64,000 nucleotides of DNA from contig CANDNT010000016.1 of the NCBI GenBank assembly GCA_947387485.1, positions 1 to 64,000 on the forward strand. Reading direction: 5' to 3'. Position 1 is the stretch's first letter, and each line of letters opens with the position of its first letter. This document shows, in pieces, positions 1 through 9,164 of this stretch. The notes below the pieces were generated by a model. The model saw only the letters and a list, made by a program, of their open reading frames with translations, did no database searches and was not told the DNA's origin. Source of the DNA: Aquimarina rhabdastrellae (GTDB lineage Bacteria > Bacteroidota > Bacteroidia > Flavobacteriales > Flavobacteriaceae). Made by a program: the position numbers and the translations under genes.

Positions 1-102
1 TAATACGACCATTAATGCTTGACTATTTATTTTTTCTCTAGATATTGCTTGTTTTGTGTCGTTAGGATTTACAACACTTTTTTGAAGTATCATTTCTTTC
101 AT
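1..102 (-). CDS. Unknown protein, N-terminal 34 codons only (runs off the left edge)
   Basis: An ATG at 100-102 on the minus strand opens a frame that stays open to base 1 (34 codons, no stop). It lies 73 bp behind the PilO/GspM-like gene and in the same direction, so it is probably the next gene of the secretion/pilus operon. The visible part is polar and charged (start MKEMILQKS), then turns hydrophobic at INSQALMVVL just as it leaves the window. A basic residue followed by a hydrophobic run would fit a pseudopilin-like or other inner-membrane component, but this is only a guess from position. A second in-frame ATG three codons in (91-93) could be the true start. The family cannot be assigned. 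Confidence 0.5.
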   Translation of the reverse strand, partial: MKEMILQKSVVNPNDTKQAISREKINSQALMVVL

Positions 103-175
103 TGTTCGTTAATTGATTTTGATTGATGTTTTTATTTTTTGAATCTGCGAATATAAGTATTTTTATGGGAATACC

Positions 176-694
176 TTAATTAACTCGTTGTAATAAAATA
201 GTACATTGTAAATATTTTTTATTTGTTCTATAATTCTTTTTTCGATTAAAATCTATATTTACAACATTTCCAAAACTATATTGCTGTTCTAAAGCATATA
301 ACGTTTCTATTATTCCTTTATATCCTCCTTCTATAGTAAAATCATAAGTTGTAGTTATCTTATTAGTCGCTTCTTCTGTATATTGATGTGGTTCTTTAAA
401 TTCAATAATTTTATAATTATGAATTTCTGATAAGGTATTTAACACCTTAAGAATATTGTTTTGTAAGGAGTTTCCTCTGACATTATTTTTTGTTAAAATC
501 TCATCAAATTGCTTCTCTTGTTGCTTTAACTTAGCCAATTGTTTTGGTGCTGATCGATAGCTTTTTCCTTGAGCTTCTAACTTACTTATTTCACTTTGTA
601 AATTAAATGTTTTTGAAAAGCTAAACTGATATGCTATTATAAACAATAATACCAGCCCTACAACTAACATTATATTTTTACGACGCTGTGTCAT
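176..694 (-). CDS. PilO/GspM-like inner-membrane protein
   Basis: 172 residues. A short basic N-terminus (MTQRRKN) is followed by one transmembrane helix at about residues 8-26, then a coiled-coil-like stretch (about 30-75) and a small alpha/beta C-terminal domain. This is the layout of PilO and GspM, which link the cytoplasmic platform of type IV pilus / type II secretion machines to periplasmic parts. Sequence identity to named families is not obvious by eye; the assignment rests on layout and on position after a PilM/GspL-like gene, a secretin and a GspE ATPase. Its start overlaps the end of the upstream gene by 17 bp, which suggests translational coupling. Confidence 0.6.
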   Translation of the reverse strand: MTQRRKNIMLVVGLVLLFIIAYQFSFSKTFNLQSEISKLEAQGKSYRSAPKQLAKLKQQEKQFDEILTKNNVRGNSLQNNILKVLNTLSEIHNYKIIEFKEPHQYTEEATNKITTTYDFTIEGGYKGIIETLYALEQQYSFGNVVNIDFNRKKNYRTNKKYLQCTILLQRVN

Positions 695-1859
695 GCTCTT
701 TAATTTTTATTAGAACCTCAAAATCATCTCCTTTTTGATTATTTCCATAATTCAAAATAGTAATATCCACTATAAACTTAAGTTCTTCTAGTTGTCTTAA
801 CCAATCATTAAAGTCTACTTTACTTAATGTTTCTCCTTTAATTTTTATTTGATCACTATGCAATTGGATTGCTTTATCTTTTCTTACAGATCTCTTTAAT
901 GGTTGATATGTATAATTCTCAAGAGTAATGGTTGTAGGCATTTTTTTTACAATCTCACTTAAATACCATGAACTCTTAGAAAATCCCGTATTTAAAATAC
1001 TCATCACAATTGCTTCTTTTTGAGCTACCTCTTCTTTTTTTTGTAAAATCTGTTCTCGTTGAGAGCTATACAATTGAACTTCTTCTTCTAATAATTGCCA
1101 CTTTTTATATGCATTATTAAAAACTAAAAAGTTTATAATCAATAAGAATAATAATCCTCCTATGCCATAAGTCAATGTTTTTTTAAAAAACACTGTTTCT
1201 TTATATTGCTTTTTTAAGAAAACCTCTTCTTTATCATAGGTAGTACTTAATACTGTAGAACCTATTATCTCATTACATATTGCTGCTAGCGGAATCAAAT
1301 AGTCTTGTGATACTTTTGCATCTCCAATACTATATTCTTTATTCTCTGTTTCAGTTGTAGGCTCAAATGTTATTATCTTATCCGCTTCACATATTACCAA
1401 CTCATTTCTAGTCTCAAAAGATTCTTTTATAAAAGAAGTTACGCTAGAAAGTATCAATTTCCCTATTGAAAAACTTATTACCCAAACGTTTTCTTTCTTA
1501 AATGTTTCTATAATTCCTTCTATATATGATTTTCTGCAAATTGATACAAAAGCTTGATGATCTACTTTTAAAATTTGAACAAAGAAATCGTCTATATTTA
1601 AATTAGGAAAAGCCTGCGATATAAGTTCGTTATCGGTTTCAGCATCATATGCTAGTTGTTTTCGTATTACATTTTTCCCCGTTACAATAAGATGAATAGC
1701 ATTTCCTTTTCCTATTTTATCGATTATTGCTTCTTGGGTATTCTCTTGAAATTTATCAATAATCTCAAATTCATCTTTGCTTTTTTCTACAGTAACTCCC
1801 CAAAAAGACAACTTTTCTTCATCTGTATATTCTAAAGCGTGTATTTTATGTTTAAACAT
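678..1859 (-). CDS. PilM-PilN / GspL-like assembly platform protein
   Basis: 393 residues in three parts. Residues 1 to about 215 form a cytoplasmic domain that looks like a PilM/GspL actin-like fold. One transmembrane helix follows at about 230-250 (GIGGLLFLLIINFLVF). The C-terminal part has a coiled coil (EEEVQLYSSQREQILQKKEE) and a PilN-like periplasmic domain. GspL of type II secretion systems has this same fused arrangement and recruits the GspE ATPase to the membrane. The gene sits 17 bp behind the secretin gene and overlaps the PilO/GspM-like gene. The actin-like fold is inferred from layout and neighbours and needs structure prediction to confirm. Confidence 0.55.
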   Translation of the reverse strand: MFKHKIHALEYTDEEKLSFWGVTVEKSKDEFEIIDKFQENTQEAIIDKIGKGNAIHLIVTGKNVIRKQLAYDAETDNELISQAFPNLNIDDFFVQILKVDHQAFVSICRKSYIEGIIETFKKENVWVISFSIGKLILSSVTSFIKESFETRNELVICEADKIITFEPTTETENKEYSIGDAKVSQDYLIPLAAICNEIIGSTVLSTTYDKEEVFLKKQYKETVFFKKTLTYGIGGLLFLLIINFLVFNNAYKKWQLLEEEVQLYSSQREQILQKKEEVAQKEAIVMSILNTGFSKSSWYLSEIVKKMPTTITLENYTYQPLKRSVRKDKAIQLHSDQIKIKGETLSKVDFNDWLRQLEELKFIVDITILNYGNNQKGDDFEVLIKIKEHDTAS

Positions 1860-1876
1860 TGTGTGTTACTTTTTAT

Positions 1877-4084
1877 TTAATAAAATACTGTAGGCTTAAT
1901 AATTACATTAAGTTTTCTTTTACTGTCTTGACGAGTTCGTTTACTAAACAACCATTTAAGCACTGGGATTCTTGATAATATAGGGACACCTGACCCTGAA
2001 TCATTTTTTACTTTTTCTTCTATACCTCCCAAAATCGCAACATCATTTGATTGCATACGAAGAATAGACGAGAATCTTCTACTATTGATATCTGGTGGGG
2101 CATTTTCTGCTATACGTACTCCACTAAAACTTGATTGAATTACTTGAATATCTAATGTTATCTGCCCATCACCTGCTACATACGGTTTAAACTCTAATGC
2201 TAATTCGGCATCAATAGGTTGGAAATTTGTAATTTCTGATGTTTGTGGATTTTGAGATCCTATAATGTTCTGACTTGTTACCGCATAATATGTTGTTTGT
2301 CCACTTGACAAATATGCTTTGTGCCCATTAAGCGTACTTAATTTAGGTGTCGATAAAATTTTCACATTACCATTGGATTCCATCGCTTTAATATTCAAAT
2401 AGAAATTAGGCAATACATTTCCTAAATTCAAAGATCCAAATCCATCAAATCCACCTATGATTCTATTAATAGTTTCTGCTCCTAACGTAATATTAGCATT
2501 AGGAAAAGTCGTTCCTGTAGTTACACGTTCTTCTTCTCCTAATCCAAATTCTACTCCTGTTTCTACCGTAGCATTTCTACTCACTTCTAGAATCATCACT
2601 TCTATTAAGACTAAAGGAACCGGTCTATCTATATATCGAACAAATTGTTTAAACTTTTCTACTTTGGTACTAGGGCCACTTACCACAAAACTGTTGAGTT
2701 CTACATCAATTTTTATTTCTAAATCTTGAGTAATAGTTTCTGGAAATAGCTCTATAATTGATCCTGCATCTGTAGTTGAATTTCTCGAAAAAGAATTAGC
2801 ACTTGAAAATGACGATTGATTATTTCTATTAGTCGAAGAATTAAATCCTCCTCTTTGTTGAGTATTTGATCCATTTTGTTGGTTTCCTACATAATTTGTT
2901 CCTCCAGTCACAAAATTATTCCCACCATAATTTCCTCCTCCAAAACTAGCATCTCCTAACATAGCTATAGATCTGTGCATCATTTGTACACTTTCTATTC
3001 GTTTTAACGTAAGCTGAGTTCCTGTTCCAAAATAATAAACATTAGCCTCTCTTTTAAATGTAAAATGTTGTCCTTGTCCAGTAGCTAAACTTGAAGTATT
3101 CTGTCCGTTTCTATTGCTTCTAGAACTCGATGTATTATTTGAAGAATTATTATTAGAGCTAGTACTAGTTGTATTACTTTCAAAGATTTTGGTTAATAAA
3201 TCATCAAATTGTATTCTATCCGCTTTTACAGTTACAGTTCCTGCACTTTCTAGAGGACTAGCTGTAAAGATATTTAGGTTTAAATCTTCTCCTACTTCAT
3301 TTATAAACTTTGAGATAGGTGTATTTTTTAAATTCACCTCTAATATTCCATTTACAGTATCCAATACACTATATCCTAACCTTGAGGTTCTTCTACTTTT
3401 ACCGGATAAACGTCTACTAGATTGATTAGGGTTCTCTTGTTGCTGAAAAGTATAAAATCCATCTGACGTTACTTCTAATTCTAAACCATTAGCTTCGGCT
3501 AACTTTTGAAGAGCAATGTCAATAGGAACTCTTGTAACATATAACGACAATGCTTTATCTTTTAATGTTGGAGCATAAACTATATTTCTACCTGTAACAT
3601 CTATTACTTTTCTAAAAACCTTATGCAATGCATCATTATTAAGATCCATTGTAATCGCCTTTGTAGGTACATCATATAATACAGAAATCTCTTTTTCTTT
3701 TGGTAATTCTTGAGGCTTATTATACTTATGTATAGATATGATATTACCTGTTATTTCTATATCTAATAGATATTCTTTACTCAAAAAAATGATTAAATCT
3801 TTTATAGATACATCATTAAATCCATTCACAATAGAAATACCATTTAATTCATTAGTTACATTAATATTAACTTTATGAATTCTCGATATTGCTCTAAAAA
3901 AATTAGGCAAGGTTGTATTCGTTATATTGATATTTACTTTCTCTAAGAGATTAGGAATAGTAGTCTCTGCTAATGCTAATTTCCGCTCTATTTTTTGTAT
4001 TCGTTCTTCTTCTGCATTCTGAAATTGTTGTGCATTTACAATGCTTATAACACACAACATTATAATCATAACATATTTTTTCAC
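1877..4084 (-). CDS. Secretin (GspD/PilQ family), outer-membrane channel
   Basis: 735 residues, beginning with a clear signal peptide (MKKYVMIIMLCVISIVNAQQ). Several STN/secretin N-domain-like modules occupy about residues 45-300. The C-terminal secretin domain spans about 440-735 and ends in the typical PILSRIPVLKWLFSKR and KLNVIIKPTVFY segments. It forms the outer-membrane gate of type II secretion or type IV pilus machines. An unusual feature is two low-complexity Ser/Asn/Gly/Gln-rich stretches (about 300-330 and 375-440) between the N-domains and the channel, as if a flexible linker had expanded. It lies in the same operon as the ATPase, peptidase and pseudopilin. Confidence 0.9.
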   Translation of the reverse strand: MKKYVMIIMLCVISIVNAQQFQNAEEERIQKIERKLALAETTIPNLLEKVNINITNTTLPNFFRAISRIHKVNINVTNELNGISIVNGFNDVSIKDLIIFLSKEYLLDIEITGNIISIHKYNKPQELPKEKEISVLYDVPTKAITMDLNNDALHKVFRKVIDVTGRNIVYAPTLKDKALSLYVTRVPIDIALQKLAEANGLELEVTSDGFYTFQQQENPNQSSRRLSGKSRRTSRLGYSVLDTVNGILEVNLKNTPISKFINEVGEDLNLNIFTASPLESAGTVTVKADRIQFDDLLTKIFESNTTSTSSNNNSSNNTSSSRSNRNGQNTSSLATGQGQHFTFKREANVYYFGTGTQLTLKRIESVQMMHRSIAMLGDASFGGGNYGGNNFVTGGTNYVGNQQNGSNTQQRGGFNSSTNRNNQSSFSSANSFSRNSTTDAGSIIELFPETITQDLEIKIDVELNSFVVSGPSTKVEKFKQFVRYIDRPVPLVLIEVMILEVSRNATVETGVEFGLGEEERVTTGTTFPNANITLGAETINRIIGGFDGFGSLNLGNVLPNFYLNIKAMESNGNVKILSTPKLSTLNGHKAYLSSGQTTYYAVTSQNIIGSQNPQTSEITNFQPIDAELALEFKPYVAGDGQITLDIQVIQSSFSGVRIAENAPPDINSRRFSSILRMQSNDVAILGGIEEKVKNDSGSGVPILSRIPVLKWLFSKRTRQDSKRKLNVIIKPTVFY

Positions 4085-4105
4085 TCGTTCTTGATTTTAA
4101 TTAAA

Positions 4106-5521
4106 TTATTGATTTCCTAGTAATGAATATACCTCTTCTACAGAAGTGATTCTCTCTCTTACTAATCTCAAAGCATTTGTTTGCAATGTTTGTATATCAT
4201 GCTTTTCAATATATTCATCTATTTGTAATTCATTTCTCTTTATCGCATATTCCAATTCTTTCGTTATTGGTAATAGCTCATATACTGCTTTTCTTCCTAA
4301 ATATCCTGTATGATAACATTCGTTACATCCTACTGCTTCTGCATATGTTTCTAAATCCTCTGGAATATTAAATCCTATAGGAAAATCTTGAGAAGATGCC
4401 TTCTTTTCTTTTTTACAGTGTGGACACAATTTTCTTACCAATCGCTGTGCTATACTCATTGTTAAAGTACTTGCTAATAAAAAAGAAGGTACATTCATAT
4501 CGATCAACCTAGAAATAGTAGCCCATGCAGAGTTTGTATGTATTGTCGATAATACCAGATGCCCTGTAAGTGCTGCTTTTATAGCCATTGCTGCAGTTTT
4601 ATCGTCTCTAATTTCTCCTACCATGATAATATCTGGATCTTGACGTAAAAAAGCTCTTAATGCTGCGGGAAAATCAAACTCTATATCTTCTCTTAATTGA
4701 ACTTGATTAATTCCTTCGAGAGTATATTCTATAGGATCTTCTATTGTTAATATATTAGACGCTTCTTTATTTAATTCTTTTAAGGTGGCATAAAGTGTTG
4801 TTGTTTTTCCTGACCCTGTTGGTCCTGAAATCAATATAATCCCCTGTGGTTTTTTGGTCGCCTCTCTATAAAGCGTTAATTCTTGTTGAGTAAAACCTAA
4901 TTCTTTTAAAAAAATATCTTGCGTATTTCTACTTAGTAATCTTAAAACAATCTTTTCTCCATGAAGTGTAGGCATAGTAGATACCCTTATATCAAATTCT
5001 TCTTTATTCACTTTAAAAGTGATTCTACCATCCTGGGCTAATCGCTTCTGCGAAATATCTAACCCAGATTGTATTTTTATCTGATTGACTAATTGTGGAT
5101 ATTCTTTTATATTTATTGTGTATTGTTCTTTTAACTTTCCATCTAATCGAAACCTCACTCTACATGTTTTTTCATACGGTTCCATATGAATATCACTACT
5201 TCCAAAACTCTTTGCTGTACTAATTAGTTTTTGTAAAAAATTATCAGCATATTTTAACTTTTCTTGAGCACCAACATTAGTTTTTCTATAATTATAGGAC
5301 AAATAGTTTTGTATTGTTTCTTCATCTTCAAATAACAACTTAATCTCCTGATTAAGTATTATTTTCAATTCTTGTTCAAGTGTTTTAAGTTCTTTATTAT
5401 CTGTTTTAAACATTAGCATACCATTCTCCTCTGCTACAGGAATAATCCTGTAGTGAAAAGCTTGATCTGATGTAATTTTTTGTTTTAAAACTACTGGTAT
5501 TTCAAAAGAATTATTCTTCAT
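4106..5521 (-). CDS. GspE/PilB-type secretion ATPase
   Basis: 471 residues, hexameric AAA-like traffic ATPase that powers pseudopilus or pilus assembly from the cytoplasm. Walker A is GPTGSGKT (233-240), the Asp box EDPIE (261-265), Walker B in DPDIIMVGEIRD (295-306) and the His box GHLVLSTIHTN (320-330). Two CxxC pairs (C366/C369 and C399/C402) form the zinc-binding tetracysteine motif found in GspE and PilB. The N1E-like domain is short (about 90 residues). The stop is 22 bp before the secretin gene and the start is directly abutted by the prepilin peptidase gene. Absence of a PilT-like second ATPase in the visible part favours a secretion-type machine, but the operon continues out of view. 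Confidence 0.93.
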   Translation of the reverse strand: MKNNSFEIPVVLKQKITSDQAFHYRIIPVAEENGMLMFKTDNKELKTLEQELKIILNQEIKLLFEDEETIQNYLSYNYRKTNVGAQEKLKYADNFLQKLISTAKSFGSSDIHMEPYEKTCRVRFRLDGKLKEQYTINIKEYPQLVNQIKIQSGLDISQKRLAQDGRITFKVNKEEFDIRVSTMPTLHGEKIVLRLLSRNTQDIFLKELGFTQQELTLYREATKKPQGIILISGPTGSGKTTTLYATLKELNKEASNILTIEDPIEYTLEGINQVQLREDIEFDFPAALRAFLRQDPDIIMVGEIRDDKTAAMAIKAALTGHLVLSTIHTNSAWATISRLIDMNVPSFLLASTLTMSIAQRLVRKLCPHCKKEKKASSQDFPIGFNIPEDLETYAEAVGCNECYHTGYLGRKAVYELLPITKELEYAIKRNELQIDEYIEKHDIQTLQTNALRLVRERITSVEEVYSLLGNQ

Positions 5522-6013
5522 TTAAATCAAATACAAATTTACAGGTTTATAACATTTATCAACGATAAATATAACAGCAAAGAAAAGAGACATATACCCA
5601 GCTAATGGTACTGTCATATTTTGTTTTTTCAGCCTCAAGATAACCGAAATAATTAATGCAAAAATCAATGCACAAACAAAGCTTATTACAAATGTCATCA
5701 TTGGAAAACCTACTCCTAATGCAAAAAACAAAAACATATCTCCTATACCAAAAGCTTCTTCAAGAAAACTCTTTTTCATTTTCCATTTAGCATATATATA
5801 CAATACTGAAAGAATCGTAAGAATAAGTACTATATTCATAGAGATAGAAAAGATAAAATAATTAAACTGTGTGTGAATATAATGCTCATATCCTAAAAGT
5901 ATTCCTAAAACAGGAAACCAAAACCAATACACAGCTCTTTCTTTTATATCTTCATAACATATTCTTAAAAGAATTACAACACATAATATTGGTATAATAC
6001 TTTGCCACCACAT
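5522..6013 (-). CDS. Prepilin peptidase, A24 family, peptidase domain only
   Basis: 163 residues, strongly hydrophobic with about five to six membrane helices. The two aspartates of A24 aspartic peptidases are visible: D22 in YEDIKER, and D92 in the GxGD motif (FGIGD). It would cleave the leader peptide of the pseudopilin encoded just upstream. The N-terminal cysteine-rich N-methyltransferase domain of classical GspO/PilD is missing, so this is a minimal enzyme like archaeal-type or TadV-like peptidases. Its start codon overlaps the stop of the pseudopilin gene and its stop abuts the ATPase start. Confidence 0.85.
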   Translation of the reverse strand: MWWQSIIPILCVVILLRICYEDIKERAVYWFWFPVLGILLGYEHYIHTQFNYFIFSISMNIVLILTILSVLYIYAKWKMKKSFLEEAFGIGDMFLFFALGVGFPMMTFVISFVCALIFALIISVILRLKKQNMTVPLAGYMSLFFAVIFIVDKCYKPVNLYLI

Positions 6014-6420
6014 TAATCCTTTACAGTTTGTATTGGTGCTCCTTTTTCATCTATCTCCCATACATTGAATACACCATCCCCATCAAAATCTACAACTGCT
6101 GTAGCTCTTACTTTGAAATTAGTAGTTGTAGCTTCGATAATCTCATAACTATAATTAGCTAATCCACCTTTTTCAATACTTAATGGGGCTTCATAGTCTA
6201 ATTCATTAAAATCTAAAGAGTATTTAGAATATAGATGACGATATTGAGTTTGCATATTGCTAATATGCTTCAATTGAAGTTTTGCTTCTTGTGATTTGGC
6301 TTGAACAATTAAGGGAAGAACATTAGGCAAAGCTATTAATAGTAGTATTCCTATTAAAGCTAATACCAATAACATCTCTTGTAAATTAAATGCCTTTAAT
6401 TTATGATATTTCAGCTTCAT
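6013..6420 (-). CDS. Type II pseudopilin / type IV prepilin (GspG-like)
   Basis: 135 residues. The class III prepilin signal is clear: basic leader MKLKYHKLKA, then FNLQEMLLVLALIGILLLIA with Glu at +5 of the mature protein (E15). The residue before the predicted cleavage point is Ala10 rather than the usual Gly. The C-terminus contains DFDGDGVFNVWEID, an acidic loop resembling the calcium-binding site of major pseudopilins (GspG). It is the first gene of the operon, consistent with a major pseudopilin. A CAAAAATA box (TATTTTTG on the minus strand) lies at 6494-6501 but has no clear partner TTG. Confidence 0.85.
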   Translation of the reverse strand: MKLKYHKLKAFNLQEMLLVLALIGILLLIALPNVLPLIVQAKSQEAKLQLKHISNMQTQYRHLYSKYSLDFNELDYEAPLSIEKGGLANYSYEIIEATTTNFKVRATAVVDFDGDGVFNVWEIDEKGAPIQTVKD

Positions 6421-6619
6421 TTATTCCTTTTTTGATTATGAATGTATTCCTTACTTTATTTTATTTTCGCTCTTTTCAGAAGAAAAATATTTACAAAAAT
6501 ATATTTTTTAAAATTATTCTTTCTTATATATTTTTTAAAAAACATCAATTTGTTTTATCAAAACTAAATAACACTCCCCCAAAAAACATTATTTTTGACC
6601 AGACCAATTCTTTTAAATT

Positions 6620-7459
6620 ATGAAAGCAAACTACTTTTTACCGGTACTATTTTCCGTCTTTTTTATTGCATTGCAAACAAATGCACAACACCTTGACGAA
6701 AATGCTAGTACATGGGATATGTTAAAACATGATGGTGTATCTGTTTTTGGTGGTGTAAAACATGCTTATACTCGACCATTTCACTGGAAAAAGAAAGATT
6801 TCATTGCTTTGGGTGGTGTCGTTGCTGGTACAGCATTACTATATACATTAGATGAGCGTGCTGATCCTATTTTTCAAAAACAAGGTGATGGAGTTCCTCA
6901 TATTATTAAAGAATTTGGGTTTCGTTTCGGTAAACCTTTATTTAATTATGGTTTAACTACAGGTATTTATTCTTTTGGATTATTGACAAAAAATGAAAAA
7001 GTACGTAGAACAGGTGTTTTATTAATTGCATCTGCTACAGCTGGTGGTATTTTACAAACTGCAGTCAAAACTTTAGCAGGACGTGCTAGACCTATTGCCG
7101 GATTAGGTAATGATACTTATGATCCTTTTAACAGCGAAGCTAATTATCATTCTTTTCCATCTGGACATGCTATACTTGCTATGACTACAGCTCACGCTAT
7201 TGCTAAACAATTCGATAATATTTATATTAAAAGTGGTATTTATGCTATTGGATTGGTTACTCCTATTTCTCGATTATGGGCTGGAGCGCATTGGCTTACA
7301 GATGTAGCGCTTGGTGTTGCTATTGGTATTGTAGTTGTAGAAAGCATTGATCGTTATCTTACAGTAAGTGAACGTTATGCATATACCCCTAAGAAAAATA
7401 AAATCAAATGGGATCTTAAACTCGGCGCTGGTCAATTAGGTATTGTCGGTCGATTTTAA
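6620..7459 (+). CDS. Exported PAP2-family phosphatase
   Basis: 279 residues. An N-terminal signal peptide (cleavage likely after TNA, residue 22) precedes a PAP2 (type 2 phosphatidic acid phosphatase) core. All three catalytic motifs are present: K150-x6-R157-P158, P180-S-G-H183, and S217-R-x5-H224-x3-D228. Family members remove phosphate from lipid phosphates such as phosphatidic acid, PGP or undecaprenyl pyrophosphate, usually at the periplasmic face. The substrate cannot be told from sequence. It is transcribed alone and shares a strong bidirectional terminator with the LacI-type regulator. A TATTTTTG box at 6590-6597 is a possible promoter -7 element. Confidence 0.88.
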   Translation: MKANYFLPVLFSVFFIALQTNAQHLDENASTWDMLKHDGVSVFGGVKHAYTRPFHWKKKDFIALGGVVAGTALLYTLDERADPIFQKQGDGVPHIIKEFGFRFGKPLFNYGLTTGIYSFGLLTKNEKVRRTGVLLIASATAGGILQTAVKTLAGRARPIAGLGNDTYDPFNSEANYHSFPSGHAILAMTTAHAIAKQFDNIYIKSGIYAIGLVTPISRLWAGAHWLTDVALGVAIGIVVVESIDRYLTVSERYAYTPKKNKIKWDLKLGAGQLGIVGRF

Positions 7460-7509
7460 AAAAGGAAAAGCTGTAAGATGATTAGTCATTTTACAGCTTT
7501 TCCTTTTTT
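7458..7509. terminator. Bidirectional intrinsic terminator
   Basis: A perfect 19-bp inverted repeat (7458-7476 against 7491-7509; arm reads AAAAAAGGAAAAGCTGTAA) with a 14-nt loop that can itself pair ATGA with TCAT. A-rich on one side and T-rich on the other, it can stop transcription from both the PAP2 gene and the converging LacI gene. Confidence 0.92.
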
Positions 7510-7527
7510 ATACTACTATAAGTTTTA

Positions 7528-8544
7528 CTATTTAGTAGACTCTCTGTGTATTAATGTTGTTTTTACAATTTCTGTTTTCGGAATATATTTTTTGGTAACA
7601 TCATTATGTTCCAAACGTTCTATTAAACTCTCTACAGCTATTCTTCCTAAACTTTCGGCATGTTGAGACACACTACTTAACTTAGGAAATGAATGCTTGG
7701 ACAACAACCCATCTGCAAAACCTATTACTGATAATTCTTGCGGAATATTATATCCTAACTTTTTTGCCATATTAATGGTTATTGAAGCTGCTGTTTCATC
7801 CAAACTTATTACTCCATCAATTTCATTCTCTTTCAGGAAGTTTTCAATAGCATATTCTGCAGTCTCTGGATCTTGAATTAACAACTCTTTTAATGTTACT
7901 CCGTTTTGATTTAGCATCGCATCCTGTACTCCTTCTAATCTTAATTTACCCACACTCAAAGCTGGTATTGTAGATATCACAGCTAATTGCTTACATTCTG
8001 TATCTATAAGGTGTTGCAAAGCTGTCTGCGCTGCTTTTTTATCATCCACAATAACTTTATCACAAGACACCTCTTCACTCACACGATCAAACATCACTAC
8101 AGGAATATTATCCTTTACCAAGTCTTTAAAGTGATCTACTTTATCTAGAACCTGTGTTTCTTGACTCAATGCAACAATAAACCCATCAACACTATTAAAA
8201 GATAACATTTCTACATATTCTAACTCTTTTTTATAAGATTCATTAGTAATACATGTCACTATCTTATATCCTTTTTTTGTAGCCTCTTGTTCTATTCCGA
8301 AAAGTGTTTTAGCAAAAAAGTGATTTAAAATATCTGGCAATAAAACTCCTATAGTATGCGTTTTACTACTCTTTAAACTCACTGCTAAAGGGTTGGGTTT
8401 ATAATTATAAAAATTAGCCAATTCATGTACTCTATCAATTGTTTTTTGGCTTATTTCGGGATCGTTCTTTAACGATTTGGATACCGTAGATATTGACAAA
8501 TTTAGCTCTTTTGCCAATTGTTTGAGGGTTACTTTTTTCTTCAT
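7528..8544 (-). CDS. LacI/GalR-family transcriptional regulator
   Basis: 338 residues from the ATG at 8542-8544 (MKKKVTLKQLAKELNLSIST). An upstream TTG at 8559 would add five residues but is less likely, because LacI proteins begin just before the helix-turn-helix. The DNA-binding domain (TLKQLAKELNLSISTVSKSLK) and hinge are followed by a periplasmic-binding-protein-like effector domain (IGVLLPDILNHFFAKTLFGIE). Such regulators usually sense a sugar or nucleoside. No sugar-utilisation genes adjoin it, so its regulon is not evident from this window. It has a good promoter of its own at 8592-8621. Confidence 0.92.
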   Translation of the reverse strand: MKKKVTLKQLAKELNLSISTVSKSLKNDPEISQKTIDRVHELANFYNYKPNPLAVSLKSSKTHTIGVLLPDILNHFFAKTLFGIEQEATKKGYKIVTCITNESYKKELEYVEMLSFNSVDGFIVALSQETQVLDKVDHFKDLVKDNIPVVMFDRVSEEVSCDKVIVDDKKAAQTALQHLIDTECKQLAVISTIPALSVGKLRLEGVQDAMLNQNGVTLKELLIQDPETAEYAIENFLKENEIDGVISLDETAASITINMAKKLGYNIPQELSVIGFADGLLSKHSFPKLSSVSQHAESLGRIAVESLIERLEHNDVTKKYIPKTEIVKTTLIHRESTK

Positions 8545-8591
8545 AAAACTATCAATCAATCAATTAACCACAATTAAATTTGTAGCAAAAT

Positions 8592-8621
8592 CAAAAATAC
8601 AAATCATTTTTACAATAACAA
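8592..8621 (-). promoter_or_regulatory. Bacteroidota-type promoter of the lacI-like gene
   Basis: On the minus strand, TTG (8619-8621) is followed by 19 nt and then TATTTTTG (8592-8599), a full match to TTG-N19-TAnnTTTG. The start codon is about 47 nt downstream of the -7 box. Confidence 0.7.
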
Positions 8622-8808
8622 CCTCATCTTTTCTTTTAACATTCTTCTTTATTTCGTTACTATTTTATCATTTTTTAACACTTTTCTTGTAATAAAGTTC
8701 TTTTTCTTACGACTGAATTCTAATTCTTAATGACTCTATATAATTTGTTTTTCATTTTCGTCTAACGAATAACTATTATATTTAGCAAAACAGAAAAAAC
8801 AACATATT

Positions 8809-9144
8809 ATGTCAAAAACATATTACGATCCAGCCGATTTAAGAAAATTTGGAAAAATCACTGAATGGAGTGAAGAATTAGGAACTAAATTCTTTGAGTA
8901 TTACGGAAAAGTATTTGAAGAAGGTGCTCTTTCTGCTAGAGAAAAATCTTTAATCGCATTAGCTGTTTCTCATGTAGTCAAATGTCCTTATTGTATTGAT
9001 GCTTACACCAAAGATGGCTTACAAAAAGGAATCACAAAAGAAGAAATGATGGAAGCTGTACATGCTGGTGCTGCTATCGAAAGTGGTGCAACTCTAGTTC
9101 ACGGTGTTCAAATGATGAATAAATACAATAAATTGAGCATGTAA
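8809..9144 (+). CDS. Arsenosugar biosynthesis-associated peroxidase-like (CMD/AhpD-fold) protein
   Basis: 111 residues covering a carboxymuconolactone decarboxylase / AhpD core: SAREKSLIALAVSHVV, a redox CPYC motif (C59, C62), then a HAGAAIESGA helix. It matches the small CMD-domain protein that regularly accompanies ArsS. AhpD-like proteins use the CxxC pair for thiol redox or peroxide reduction; a role in handling reactive trivalent arsenicals or resetting arsenic oxidation state is plausible but not shown. It is the first gene of the arsenosugar operon, 20 bp before arsS. A weak -7-like box (TATATTTA) lies at 8777-8784. Confidence 0.85.
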   Translation: MSKTYYDPADLRKFGKITEWSEELGTKFFEYYGKVFEEGALSAREKSLIALAVSHVVKCPYCIDAYTKDGLQKGITKEEMMEAVHAGAAIESGATLVHGVQMMNKYNKLSM

Positions 9145-9164
9145 TAGCGTTCAAATTTTAAGCT

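Noticed and set aside
2457-3425. Plus-strand open frames within the secretin gene
   Set aside because: They mirror the Ser/Asn-rich repeats of the minus-strand gene, lack family motifs and have no start context.
6390-6623. 77-codon plus-strand frame between the pseudopilin and PAP2 genes
   Set aside because: Extremely AT-rich, Phe/Ile/Asn/Lys-dominated, overlaps the pseudopilin start and PAP2 start; no homology pattern.
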